Assembly: GCF_004193775.1 (NCBI RefSeq) | Contig: NC_041002.1 | Coordinates: 14,584,113-14,648,112 of the forward strand | Length of the DNA stretch: 64,000 nucleotides | Direction: 5' to 3' | DNA from: Glycine soja | Taxonomy: Eukaryota > Streptophyta > Magnoliopsida > Fabales > Fabaceae | Shown here: positions 10,540-19,967 of the stretch, piece after piece | Numbering within the stretch: position 1 is the first letter of the stretch | Layout of the letters: every line of letters starts with the position of its first letter | Made by a program: the position numbers and the translations under genes | Notes under the pieces: model-generated | Database searches by the model: none | Told to the model about the DNA's origin: nothing | Seen by the model: only the letters and a program-made list of their open reading frames with translations

Positions 10540-12271
10540 TTAGGATTCACAAATTCTCCTCAAATTCTAGCCAGCCTGCATCAATTAGACCTTGCACCTT
10601 ATGCTTCAGGGCCCTACAATGCTCAATGGAATGCCCCGAGGCTCCTCCATGATAAGCACACGTTGCATTCGAGTCATATCCTCAGAAAAATGGAGGTTGA
10701 GGAACCTTGGCTGGGGTTATGGCTACCATTGAATTATCAAGTAGATATGGGAGCAAGTCAGCATAGGACACCAGAATTGGGGGTGAATTCTACAGGCTTT
10801 TTCGCTGCAAAATTCATTTATGGTTGGTGTTTTGGTTTCGGCTAAAGGTGGTGTTCGTGTTGGTTGTGTGGTAGGTGGGTTTTGTGGTTGATTTAGGTAT
10901 GACCTTTGTGGATAGCTGGGTGGTGGGTAAGGAGAAGGGTTGATATTGGCTGAGTAATGATGTTGTTGGGAAACTTGGCCGTATAGGAATGGCGGTCACA
11001 GCATGGGTTTCTCCCTCCTTTTCACCCTCTTCATTTGCCCCAGTTTTTGCATTTATCAAAGCAAGATGATCAGATTTTCCTCTTTTCAGACCCACTTCGA
11101 TCCTTTCACCGGTGAAGACCAAATCCGCAAAGCTTGAAGGTGCATACCCCACCATTTTTTCATTGTAAAACACTGGTAATGTGTCTACTATTATTGTGAT
11201 CATCTCTTTCTCCGTCACTGGAGGTGCCACTTGAGCTGACAGGTCTCTCCACCTTTGGGCATATTCTTTGAAAGATTCATGCCCCTTTTTGCACATGTTC
11301 TGTAGTTGCATCCTATCCGGAGCCATATCAGAATTGTACTGATACTGCCTAACAAAGGCAACCATTAGGTCCTTTCAAGAATGGACTCGGGAAGGTTCCA
11401 AGTTAGTGTACCAGGTAATAGCTACCCCAGTAAGACTTTCTTGGAAGAAATGTATCAACAGTTCCTCATCTTTTGCGTATGCCCCCATCTTCCGACAATA
11501 CATCTTTAGATGGTTCTTGGGGCAAGTAGTCCCATTGTACTTGCCAAAGTCCAGCACCTTGAACTTGGGAGGGGTGATGATATTGGGTACTAGGAACAAC
11601 TCTTCTAGGTTAGCAAAGGCATAATCTTTGCCTCCTTCAATGGCCTTGAGCCTTTCCTCTAGATGATCCAACTTTCCCATTTCTGCCATAGCATGAGGGT
11701 TTTTACCGACTGTGGAATGCAATGGGTGTGGTTGTGGGTGATATTGTGGGCCCTCCAAAGTGTTTTGCAGGGGTATACCACCAACTGCTTGCCCTTCAAT
11801 GGCATATCTGAGGCAAGGCTCGAAGTCGGCTAGATTGTGGTGGGGCATTTCATGTGTGTCCCCCATGGGTTGAGAGACATGTGCATGATGAGGTTGTCGG
11901 CTCTCAATGAGTATGGGAGTGGAGTTATTGACATCCTCACCGAGAGTGTACGTCACATTGGGTGGTGTATAGTTGGGAGGCAAGCCATATGGTGGGAAGG
12001 CATGCTTGTTTTGAATTTGAACATAATAAGTGTCGTCCGTACTTCCCAAATCTTTGCCTACCATAGCTGAGGTTGGATGATTCATTTGGTTGAGGCAAGA
12101 TGGGGGCATCGGGTTCACCTTAGCAACAGCGCTGGTAGAGGCAACTGCAACCGCATTGGCTTCCATTATCTTCTTCATGCTTATCATGGCCTCCATCATT
12201 GTGGCCATTTGCTCTTTCATGGCCTCCATCTCGGCCTTCATATGCTCTTGCACCTCGTCCACTTTACCCAT
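10540..12271 (-). pseudogene. Ogre gag, copy 2, nearly open
   Basis: Starts MGKVDEVQEHMKAEMEAMK at 12271, a methionine-rich coiled segment. The capsid domain (HFFQESLTGVAITWYTNLE, YAQRWRDLSAQVAPP) spans about 11520-11200. Only one stop interrupts the first 485 codons: TGA at 11375-11377, where copy 1 has TGG. After a stop at 10814 the Gag C-terminal motif (SNATCAYHGGASGHSIEHC) is still readable but broken, and homology ends near 10540. Confidence 0.8.
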
Positions 12272-13954
12272 TACTCTAGCTCTAGCACAGGTTCGGTAAG
12301 GGCACCGTAAAGCATGTTCTTTTCTTTTTTATAATAATGATTAAGTTCGTTTTTTTTTCAAGGAAAGAATGCAATGAACAATGCAACCAATGAAAAGCAT
12401 GGATGTATATGAATGATGCACAGTTGAAGTATTCCGAATTTTTACGCAGGACATGGGGTTGAATCAATTTAGATTTTTAACATGGTCCATTACATCTTTG
12501 TCAAGGTGAAACTGGAAGTAACAAGGACATCAACAGTCCTAAATGTGTTTGGCAGTAGACGAAGCAGCGATGTAACTCAATCCATCTTTTGCCCCAATTT
12601 TTTGCAAGATGGTTACTTCCATACTTCAACTTGACTTGATGAACTTTTTCTTAAAAGCATGAGCTTGGTTCAACCCTATAATCCAAGGAATAGCAATTCT
12701 GATCGCCAATACTTCAACAATATTTCGTAGAGATGAAAGACTCAGGAATACTTTAAGCTATGCATGGAAAATGTAATTATGAGATTGAGATGCCCGAAGA
12801 AACATCATTTCCTAGTTAACCACGCATTAGGTACCATGCTCAATCATTTTGTTTTGTTGTTGTGTTTTTTTTTATAGAAATGGGTTTATGATCCCAACAT
12901 GGTTGGCTCATGGTACCTAACACATGAAACTAAGAATGTAGTGTGAATTTTCACGCTTCCCCCTTTTTTTTGTTTTTGTTTTGTAGAGGAAAACGCAAGG
13001 ATCATGCATGAGCAAACATGAAAATAAAAGGTATGCATTTTGTAGAACAAAAAGTATGTTGAATGCATATGCATGATGATGCAATGACTCATGCAAAATG
13101 TGAGGCTGGAATATGATAACGAAAAATTGCAGGAACGATATGTTCATTATGATGCCATGAAGAGATGTTTATGCGATGCATGATATGAATGCATTTACGG
13201 ACACGAGAGCCCGGAAAATTATCTCTTCTTACTTGCGCATTTGGGGGCACAATGCCCCATGTGTACAGTTAGGAAGGTGATATGGACCTTCCAGCCTCCC
13301 ATGACAAAAGACGAGACCAACATACAATGTATGCGTGACGACATGATGCAGATGCGCAAAAGCACAACAGGGGGATGTACACAACATGGAAATATCCTCA
13401 AATAATCATACAGTAAAGGCGTACATGACATTTAGGTTATATGCATGGCAGTGTTTAAAACGCACGCAGCGTGTTCGCTTCGTGCCCCTATTTTAGGGAC
13501 CTAAATGTGAAGAACTAAAAGGCTTTTAGTGATAATTCTGAAGGTGGTCATATCTCTCTTGATGGTTTCTAGAGGTATCATCCCCTTCGAAAAACATATT
13601 GCGGCAATAGGGACTATAAGCAACAATATGTTATCGAAAAGAAAAACTCTAGATGAGGGTTCATTGTTATCAAGCAAGTCGGAGACCTAGCATGACCACA
13701 GATTCACCTCCACTCCTTATGTTCCCATGGACCCGGGTATAGGGCCCGTTTTCAACTCACCGTGTGTGCAAATAGTGTTGGTGTTTGTGTGCATCAAATG
13801 AATAAACATCTATCTCATGCATACATTTAAAAAGCATACTAAAAGCATAAAAGAGTTATATACAAGGATCTAAAAAAATAAAGGAAAATTAACAAAGGAG
13901 AAGTCATGGTAAGGAATGCACACTGATTGATTGGCCTAACTCTCTAAAAACAGT
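12272..13954 (-). other. Ogre copy 2 leader
   Basis: Untranslated region from primer site to gag. Bases 13190-13954 match 4650-5410 of copy 1 closely. The part nearest gag (12272-13100) has no ORF1 homologue and no convincing frame; it includes a T-rich run near 12870 and many ATGC-rich stretches. Confidence 0.65.
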
Positions 13955-13971
13955 CCCCAGTGGAGTCGCCA
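13955..13971 (-). promoter_or_regulatory. Primer binding site, Ogre copy 2
   Basis: Minus strand TGGCGACTCCACTGGGG, identical to the site at 5411-5427, two bases from the LTR end GTTGCAACA. Confidence 0.75.
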
Positions 13972-14490
13972 ACTGTTGCAACCTACCCTTCGACGGGAGG
14001 GCGACATGAGGGCTCACGGGTGCGTCTTCCATGGGAGGAAAATGCACGTAGTCGTCACCAACGTTTATTCGAGGAAAACGTCAGAAAAACCGAAAAAGGT
14101 GTGGTCTACGAACTTTAAGTGTGAAAGGTTCGGGAGTTGTATTTACGCACGGGGAAGGTATTAGCACCCCACGCGTCCGTCACAAGGGACGACAGCCTTT
14201 AATCAAATGTGCAAATATGAATTCAATTTATTTTATTTCCCTTTTATGTTTTTTATGTCTTTTTTGTGTTTTTTATCTTTTGTGGTCGACAAGGGTGTTT
14301 CCCTTTCTCCTACGTATTCCTTAATGGTGATAAGGAAATCAGACCTACGTAGTTCTTTGAGAACTAAGCGTTGGTTAAGTTGTTTTTATCTTTTTTTGCA
14401 AGATATATTTTGACTGAACAAAAGGTCATTTAAGGTGTTGGACCATTTAAACGATCCATTAACGATCTCTTGGTTGTGAAGGGAGAGAAA

Positions 14491-14514
14491 CGTTAAGGCG
14501 TTGGACCATTAACG
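14491..14514. other. Ogre LTR hairpin, copy 2b
   Basis: Perfect 6-bp stem CGTTAA (14491-14496) / TTAACG (14509-14514) around the loop GGCGTTGGACCA. A weaker sister lies at 14429-14451 (TTTAA / TTAAA). Confidence 0.6.
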
Positions 14515-14670
14515 ATCTCTTGGGGATGTCGACAAAAGCGGGGCTTTTGCTCCTACATATCCTTAATTGCGATGATGAAATCAAACCTACGTAGTTCTTG
14601 CAAAAGCGGTAAAGTTACATGTTGATTTTATGATTTTGAAGATCCATGTTAACCGCTAAAAGCAAAGAGG

Positions 14671-14701
14671 ACCGTTTTAAGGCGTTGGAACTTAAAACGG
14701 T
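14671..14701. other. Ogre LTR hairpin, copy 2c
   Basis: Perfect 10-bp stem ACCGTTTTAA (14671-14680) / TTAAAACGGT (14692-14701) around GGCGTTGGAAC; one further G-C pair can form. It is the strongest of the family. Confidence 0.65.
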
Positions 14702-15061
14702 TTTTAGTGATTTTTCGGACAAAACTTGATTTGTGAGTTGATTTTAGCCTTAGTTTCACTTTGGTTATTAATCAATTCATTCAAGGAAACTTCCAAAGAA
14801 AAATGTCCGATTGATTTTTTTGATTATTTTATTTAAAGATATTTTGATTATTTTATTATTATTTTTCAAGATATTTTGATTATTTTATTATTATTTTGCT
14901 TTTTTTGGTTTAACCGAGGTTACAACGTGAACGATCGGTTAGATTTTGTTTTAAGAGTAATTAAACGAGATTACAACGCAAATGATCGGTTGAAATTCAT
15001 TTTATCATTTATTAGATGAGAAAACGGCTTAAACGATCGGTTAAAGGGCTTGATATCTTGC

Positions 15062-16265
15062 TGTGAAGAGCGCGTTTCTGAATGGATACCTGAATGAAGA
15101 AGCCTATGTGGAGCAGCCAAAGGGATTTGTAGACCCAACTCATCCAGATCATGTATACAGGCTCAAGAAGGCTCTCTATGGATTGAAGCAAGCTCCAAGA
15201 GCTTGGTATGAAAGGCTAACAGAATTCCTTACTCAGCAAGGGTATAGGAAGGGAGGAATTGACAAGACTCTCTTTGTCAAACAAGATGCTGAAAACTTGA
15301 TGATAGCACAGATATATGTTGATGACATTGTGTTTGGAGGGATGTCGAATGAGATGCTTCGACATTTTGTCCAACAGATGCAATCTGAATTTGAGATGAG
15401 TCTTGTTGGAGAGCTGACTTATTTTCTGGGACTTCAAGTGAAGCAGATGGAAGACTCCATATTCCTCTCACAAAGCAAGTATGCCAAGAACATTGTCAAG
15501 AAGTTTGGGATGGGAAATGCCAGCCATAAAAGAACACCTGCACCTACACACTTGAAGCTGTCAAAAGATGAAGCTGGCACCAGTTTTGATCAAAGCCTGT
15601 ATAGAAGCATGATTGGGAGCTTACTATATTTAACAGCAAGCAGACCTGACATCACCTTTGCAGTAGGTGTTTGTGCAAGATATCAAGCCAATCCTAAGAT
15701 AAGTCACTTGAATCAAGTAAAGAGAATTCTGAAATATGTAAATGGCACCAGTAACTATGGGATTATGTACTGTCATTGTTCAGATTCAATGCTGGTTGGG
15801 TATTGTGATGCTGATTGGGCTGGAAGTGCAGATGACAGAAAAAGCACTTCTGGTGGATGTTTCTATTTGGGCAACAATCTTATTTCATGGTTCAGCAAGA
15901 AGCAGAACTGTGTGTCCCTATCTACTGCAGAAGCAGAGTATATTGCAGCAGGAAGCAGCTGTTCACAACTAGTTTGGATGAAGCAGATGCTTAAGGAGTA
16001 CAATGTCGAACAAGATGTCATGACATTGTACTGTGACAACTTGAGTGCTATTAATATTTCTAAAAATCCTGTTCAACACAGCAGAACCAAGCACATTGAC
16101 ATTAGACATCACTATATTAGAGATCTTGTTGATGATAAAGTTATCACACTGGAGCATGTTGACACTGAGGAACAAATAGCAGATATTTTCACAAAGGCAT
16201 TGGATGCAAATCAGTTTGAAAAACTGAGGGGCAAGCTGGGCATTTGTCTGCTAGAGGATTTATAG
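15062..16265 (+). pseudogene. SIRE1 pol fragment: RT core and RNase H
   Basis: Open frame (first complete codon 15063) to the UAG at 16263-16265. It carries the copia RT motif YVDD (15315-15326), the Asp-bearing RNase H motif YCDADWAG, and the end [15 protein letters not shown] typical of copia RNase H. Gag, protease, integrase and the first RT motifs are absent. The translation is identical to the C-terminal 400 residues of the pol at 21642-24701, so it is a clean truncation rather than decayed. Confidence 0.9.
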
Positions 16266-18293
16266 CAATTACTTTTATCTGAACGTGCTCAAACGTTAAT
16301 AGCGCGTTCACTACTGGGCCAAAACAAATTCAACCGTTGCTTCACACGTCCCTCTACATTCCTCATTCAAACTCATATTTTCGTGGTAATCTCGCTTTCA
16401 TCAGCATTCCCCAACACCTCTCAGAGATTCACGAAACCACACCAAAGGCTCTGCTTCTCCATGGCTACCTCACCAAAAGAAACTTCATCTCCTGGTTCAC
16501 CTTCTGTACCATCATCTCCATCATCCACCAAAGCACCATCAAACCAGGAACAACCTGAATTCCATATCCAACCCATACAAATGATTCCTGGTCAAGCCCC
16601 TGTTCCTGAGAAACTGGTCCCCAAAAGACAACAGGGAGTGAAGATTTCTGAAAACCCTAGCCTTGCAACAAGTCCTAGGGAAGTAGACACGGAGATGGAT
16701 AAGAAGATCCGCAGTATTGTGAGTAACATTCTGAAAAATGCTTCTGTCCCTGATGCTGATGAAGATGTTCCAACATCTTCCACCCCGAATGTTTCTGTCC
16801 CTGATGCTGACAAAGATGTTCCAACATCTTCCACCCCAAATGCTGAAGTCCCCTCTTCATCCAGTAAAGAGGAATCAACAGAGGAAGAGGATCAAGCCAC
16901 CGAGGAGACCCCTGCACCAAGGGCACCAGAACCTGCTCCAGGTGACCTCATTGACCTAGAAGAAGTAGAATCTGATGAGGAACCCATTGCCAACAAGTTG
17001 GCACCTGGCATTGCAGAAAGACTACAAAGCAGAAAGGGGAAAACTCCCATTACTAGGTCTGGTCGAATCAAAACTATGGCACAGAAGAAGAGCACTCCAA
17101 TCACTCCTACCACATCCAGATGGAGCAAAGTTGCAATCCCTTCCAAGAAGAGGAAAGAAATTTCCTCATCTGATTCTGATTCTGATGTCGAACTAGATGT
17201 TCTCGACATCAAGCGGGCCAAGAAATCAGGGAAAAAGGTGCCTGGAAATGTCCCTGATGCACCATTGGACAACATTTCATTCCACTCCATTGGCAATGTT
17301 GAAAGGTGGAAATTTGTATATCAACGCAGACTTGCTGTTGAAAGAGAACTGGGAAGAGATGCCTTGGCTTGCAAGGAGATCATGGACCTCATCAAGGCTG
17401 CTGGACTACTGAAGACAGTCACCAAGTTGGGAGACTGTTATGAAAGCCTAGTCAGGGAATTCATTGTCAACATTCCCTCTGACATAACAAACAGAAAAAG
17501 TGATGATTATCAGAAAGTGTTTGTCAGAGGAAAATGTGTTAGATTCTCCCCTGCTGTGATCAACAAATACCTGGGCAGACCAACTGAAGGAGTGGTGGAT
17601 CTTGCTGTTTCTGAGCATCAAATTGCCAAGGAAATCACTGCCAAACAAGTCCAGCATTGGCCAAAGAAAGGGAAGCTTTCTGCAGGGAAGCTGAGTGTGA
17701 AGTATGCAATTCTGCATAGGATTGGCGCTGCAAACTGGGTACCCACCAATCATACTTCCACTGTTGCCACAGGTTTGGGTAAATTTCTGTATGCTGTTGG
17801 AACCAAGTCCAAATTTAATTTTGGAAACTATATTTTTGATCAAACTGTTAAGCATTCAGAATCTTTTGCTGTCAAATTACCCATTGCCTTCCCTACTGTA
17901 TTGTGTGGCATTATGTTGAGTCAACATCCAAATATTTTAAACAACATTGACTCTGTGATGAAGAGAGAATCTGCTCTGTCCCTGCATTACAAACTGTTTG
18001 AGGGGACACATGTCCCAGACATTGTCTCGACATCAGGGAAAGCTGCTGCTTCAGGTGCTGTGTCCAAGGATGCTTTGATTGCTGAACTCAAGGACACTTG
18101 CAAGGTGCTGGAAGCAACCATCAAAGCCACCACAGAGAAGAAAATGGAGCTGGAACGCCTGATCAAGAGGCTCTCAGACAGTGGCATTGATGATGGTGAA
18201 GCAGCTGAAGCAGAAGAAGAAGCAGCTGAGGAAGAAGAAGATGCAGCAGAGGATACAGAATCAGATGATGATGATTCTGAGGCCACCCCATGA
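16266..18293 (+). CDS. SIRE1 envelope-like protein, upstream copy
   Basis: The frame continues in phase from pol after UAG and stays open to the TGA at 18291-18293, so it would be made as a Pol fusion by stop readthrough; the first ATG in frame is near 16460. The protein has a Ser/Pro/Thr-rich N-terminus with a 17-residue direct repeat (SVPDADEDVPTSSTPN type, 16740-16841), a basic stretch (KKRKE) and a central globular region of about 200 residues (VRGKCVRFSPAVINKYLG). The C-terminus holds a coiled-coil-like segment and an acidic tail. SIRE1 literature calls it envelope-like. Here it belongs to the truncated unit, so expression is doubtful. Confidence 0.8.
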   Translation, partial: QLLLSERAQTLIARSLLGQNKFNRCFTRPSTFLIQTHIFVVISLSSAFPNTSQRFTKPHQRLCFSMATSPKETSSPGSPSVPSSPSSTKAPSNQEQPEFHIQPIQMIPGQAPVPEKLVPKRQQGVKISENPSLATSPREVDTEMDKKIRSIVSNILKNASVPDADEDVPTSSTPNVSVPDADKDVPTSSTPNAEVPSSSSKEESTEEEDQATEETPAPRAPEPAPGDLIDLEEVESDEEPIANKLAPGIAERLQSRKGKTPITRSGRIKTMAQKKSTPITPTTSRWSKVAIPSKKRKEISSSDSDSDVELDVLDIKRAKKSGKKVPGNVPDAPLDNISFHSIGNVERWKFVYQRRLAVERELGRDALACKEIMDLIKAAGLLKTVTKLGDCYESLVREFIVNIPSDITNRKSDDYQKVFVRGKCVRFSPAVINKYLGRPTEGVVDLAVSEHQIAKEITAKQVQHWPKKGKLSAGKLSVKYAILHRIGAANWVPTNHTSTVATGLGKFLYAVGTKSKFNFGNYIFDQTVKHSESFAVKLPIAFPTVLCGIMLSQHPNILNNIDSVMKRESALSLHYKLFEGTHVPDIVSTSGKAAASGAVSKDALIAELKDTCKVLEATIKATTEKKMELERLIKRLSDSGIDDGEAAEAEEEAAEEEEDAAEDTESDDDDSEATP
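16740..16841 (+). repeat. 51-bp direct repeat inside env-like frame
   Basis: Two in-frame units (16740-16790, 16791-16841) encode A/V-SVPDAD-E/K-DVPTSSTPN. They differ at a few bases. The downstream element has the same pair at 25176-25277, so the duplication predates the tandem. Confidence 0.85.
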
Positions 18294-18904
18294 CCATCAG
18301 ACCTTTATTTTTGCTTTTTACTCTTACTAGTTATAGGGGCATGTCCCTTTGAACAATTGATTGCTATTGGTCTGTAATATTTGCATGCATTCTACTTTTG
18401 TCAAATTCTGTCTAAAAAGGGGGAGTAATAGTATTATGCATGATTTATGACTTTGAGTAGAAGGATACGATGTATGCATGATTCATGATTTTGAGGGGGA
18501 GACTGCTGCTGCTGATGATGACTGATGTAAGCTACTGTAACTACGAGTAGCTGATAGAAGATGCTGCAGCAAGAGCATGGAGACAGGGGGAGCAAAATAC
18601 TGATGTCACATGAGATGTCTTGACATCCTGGAAAGGACTAGTAGCTGATAGAAGATGCTGCAGTGAACTGCTTCACAGCAGTAAGAGCATGGAGACAGGG
18701 GGAGCAGAAAGCTGATGTCACGAGAGATGTCTTGACATCCTGGAAACGACTTGCAACTTGCAGAATTTTGCTGTCGCCACTACAGATACCGCTGTGTTTG
18801 ATTACTCTGATAATGAAAGTTGCTGATCCCACTTGCATAACTGCTCGTACCTGCTCAGGAAGTGTCTAAGTATGTTTTAGACAAAATTTGCTAAAGGGGG
18901 AGAT
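18294..18904 (+). other. SIRE1 3' untranslated region with repeated purine tracts
   Basis: About 610 bases with no gene. GGGGGAG tracts occur at 18414-18424, 18493-18502, 18586-18592, 18698-18704 and finally 18893-18903 at the LTR. A tandem duplication (18547-18640 and 18641-18750) carries one tract and one GATGTCTTGACATC dyad per unit. Repeated polypurine tracts have been described as a Sirevirus feature. Confidence 0.75.
18893..18903 (+). promoter_or_regulatory. SIRE1 polypurine tract (shared LTR)
   Basis: AAAGGGGGAGA ends one base before the LTR start TGTTAG at 18905; it primes plus-strand DNA synthesis. Confidence 0.8.
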
Positions 18905-19909
18905 TGTTAGTGCTTAGCTCTACTGAGTTTTAAAAGATTGGCTAAAATTTTGTTAAAACATAAGCACTTAGACAATGAAGGAAAGCTGGAGTTGCTGCAC
19001 ATGATGTCCAACGCTATGTCAAGGAATCAGATCGGGCTGCACAATGCACAAGGCAAGATAAAATGTCAAATGAAGAATTGAAGCTGCAGGATCCACGATG
19101 TCGGATACGATGTCCAGGACATCTTGCCCGAAAATACTGGACACATAAATCTGTTATATCTTTAACAGATTAATGTGCAGTTAGCAACAGATTTGGCGAT
19201 CTATCTTTAGGAACGAATTAAAAGATAATTAAAGTTCGAATTACAAACTTGAATAGTTCGTTCAGGGATTAAAGATTAAAGATAAAAACTAAAAGATAAA
19301 ACTTTATCTTTTAGATCTTTAAGTGCAGATTTTCAGGAGAATGATAGATCTTATCCAGCGCAAGACTGTTGCAGCCCAGATACGTACACTGCTATATAAA
19401 CATGAAGGCTGCACGGGTTTTTCTCACCAAGTCCGGGATTGAAGAGTTATTTTGTGAGTTTTGGGACTTGAGTGTTTTGTGAGCCACCTTGATGCTACCC
19501 TAACATCAAGTGTTGGACCTGAGTGTGTAGAGTTGATCTCTTTTGTTCAGAGAGCAATCTCTGGTGTATATTTGATTTATTTGTAAACACGGGAGAGTGT
19601 GTTTGAGAGGGAGTGAGAGGGGTTTCTCATATCTAAGAGTGGCTCTTAGGTAGAGGTTGCACGGGTAGTGGTTAGGTGAGAAGGTTGTAAACAGTGGCTG
19701 TTAGATCTTCGAACTAACACTATTTTAGTGGATTTCCTCCCTGGCTTGGTAGCCCCCAGATGTAGGTGACGTTGCACCGAACTGGGTTAACAATTCTCTT
19801 GTGTTATTTATTTGTTTAATCTGTTCATACAGTCAAATATAATCTCCATGTTCTGAAGCGTGATGTCGTGACATCTGGTACAACATCTGTCATCGGTATC
19901 AGAATTTCA
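18905..19909 (+). repeat. SIRE1 LTR, shared by the truncated and full units
   Basis: 1005 bp, TGTTAGTGCTTAGC … ATTTCA, with polypurine tract before and primer site after. A TATATAA box lies at 19393-19399. U3 contains a 12-bp-arm palindrome, CTAAAAGATAAA / TTTATCTTTTAG (19289-19314), and GATGTC…GACATC dyads at 19109-19123 and 19862-19875. I found no difference from the LTR at 27341-28345 in the lines compared. Confidence 0.9.
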
Positions 19910-19911
19910 AT

Positions 19912-19923
19912 TGGTATCAGAGC
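19912..19923 (+). promoter_or_regulatory. SIRE1 primer binding site (tRNA-iMet)
   Basis: TGGTATCAGAGC two bases after the LTR end, complementary to the 3' end of plant initiator methionine tRNA. Confidence 0.88.
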
Positions 19924-19967
19924 AGGCACTTGAAATCACTGAGTGAGATCTAGGGAGATAAATTCTG

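Larger units (their letters stand above)
10540..15061 (-). mobile_element. Second Ogre/Tat element, lacking ORF1, both ends cut
   Basis: Minus-strand order: truncated LTR (15061-13974), primer site (13971-13955), leader, gag (12271 to about 10540). The right side ends abruptly at 15061, where SIRE1 pol begins; the left side ends inside gag, where a copia LTR begins. No ORF1 is present between leader and gag, unlike the element at 1-7412. Confidence 0.8.
13974..15061 (-). repeat. Ogre LTR, copy 2, truncated
   Basis: The 3' 1088 bp of an Ogre LTR; on the plus strand it starts TGTTGCAACCTACCC. It breaks at 15061 against SIRE1 pol, so U3 is lost. Compared with copy 1 it has a second copy of the module running from GTCGACAA through CCTACGTAGTTCT (14285-14360 and 14526-14607) and three GGCGTTGGACC hairpin modules (14427-14701). 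Confidence 0.8.
15062..19909 (+). mobile_element. 5'-truncated SIRE1 copy sharing its LTR with the next unit
   Basis: The segment starts inside reverse transcriptase and continues through RNase H, the env-like frame, 3' UTR, polypurine tract and LTR. It matches 23498-28345 at a constant offset of 8436; bases 15061 and 23497 differ and mark the break. The LTR at its end is also the 5' LTR of the following full unit, so this is a tandem element, not two separate insertions. Everything 5' of the RT core is deleted and replaced by Ogre LTR. Confidence 0.88.

Noticed and set aside
16892..17296. 134-codon minus-strand frame inside SIRE1 env-like region (and its copy at 25328-25732), and the 135-codon frame at 17448-17855
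   Set aside because: They are antisense shadows of a long, well-supported plus frame with biased composition; no recognisable domain or start context.
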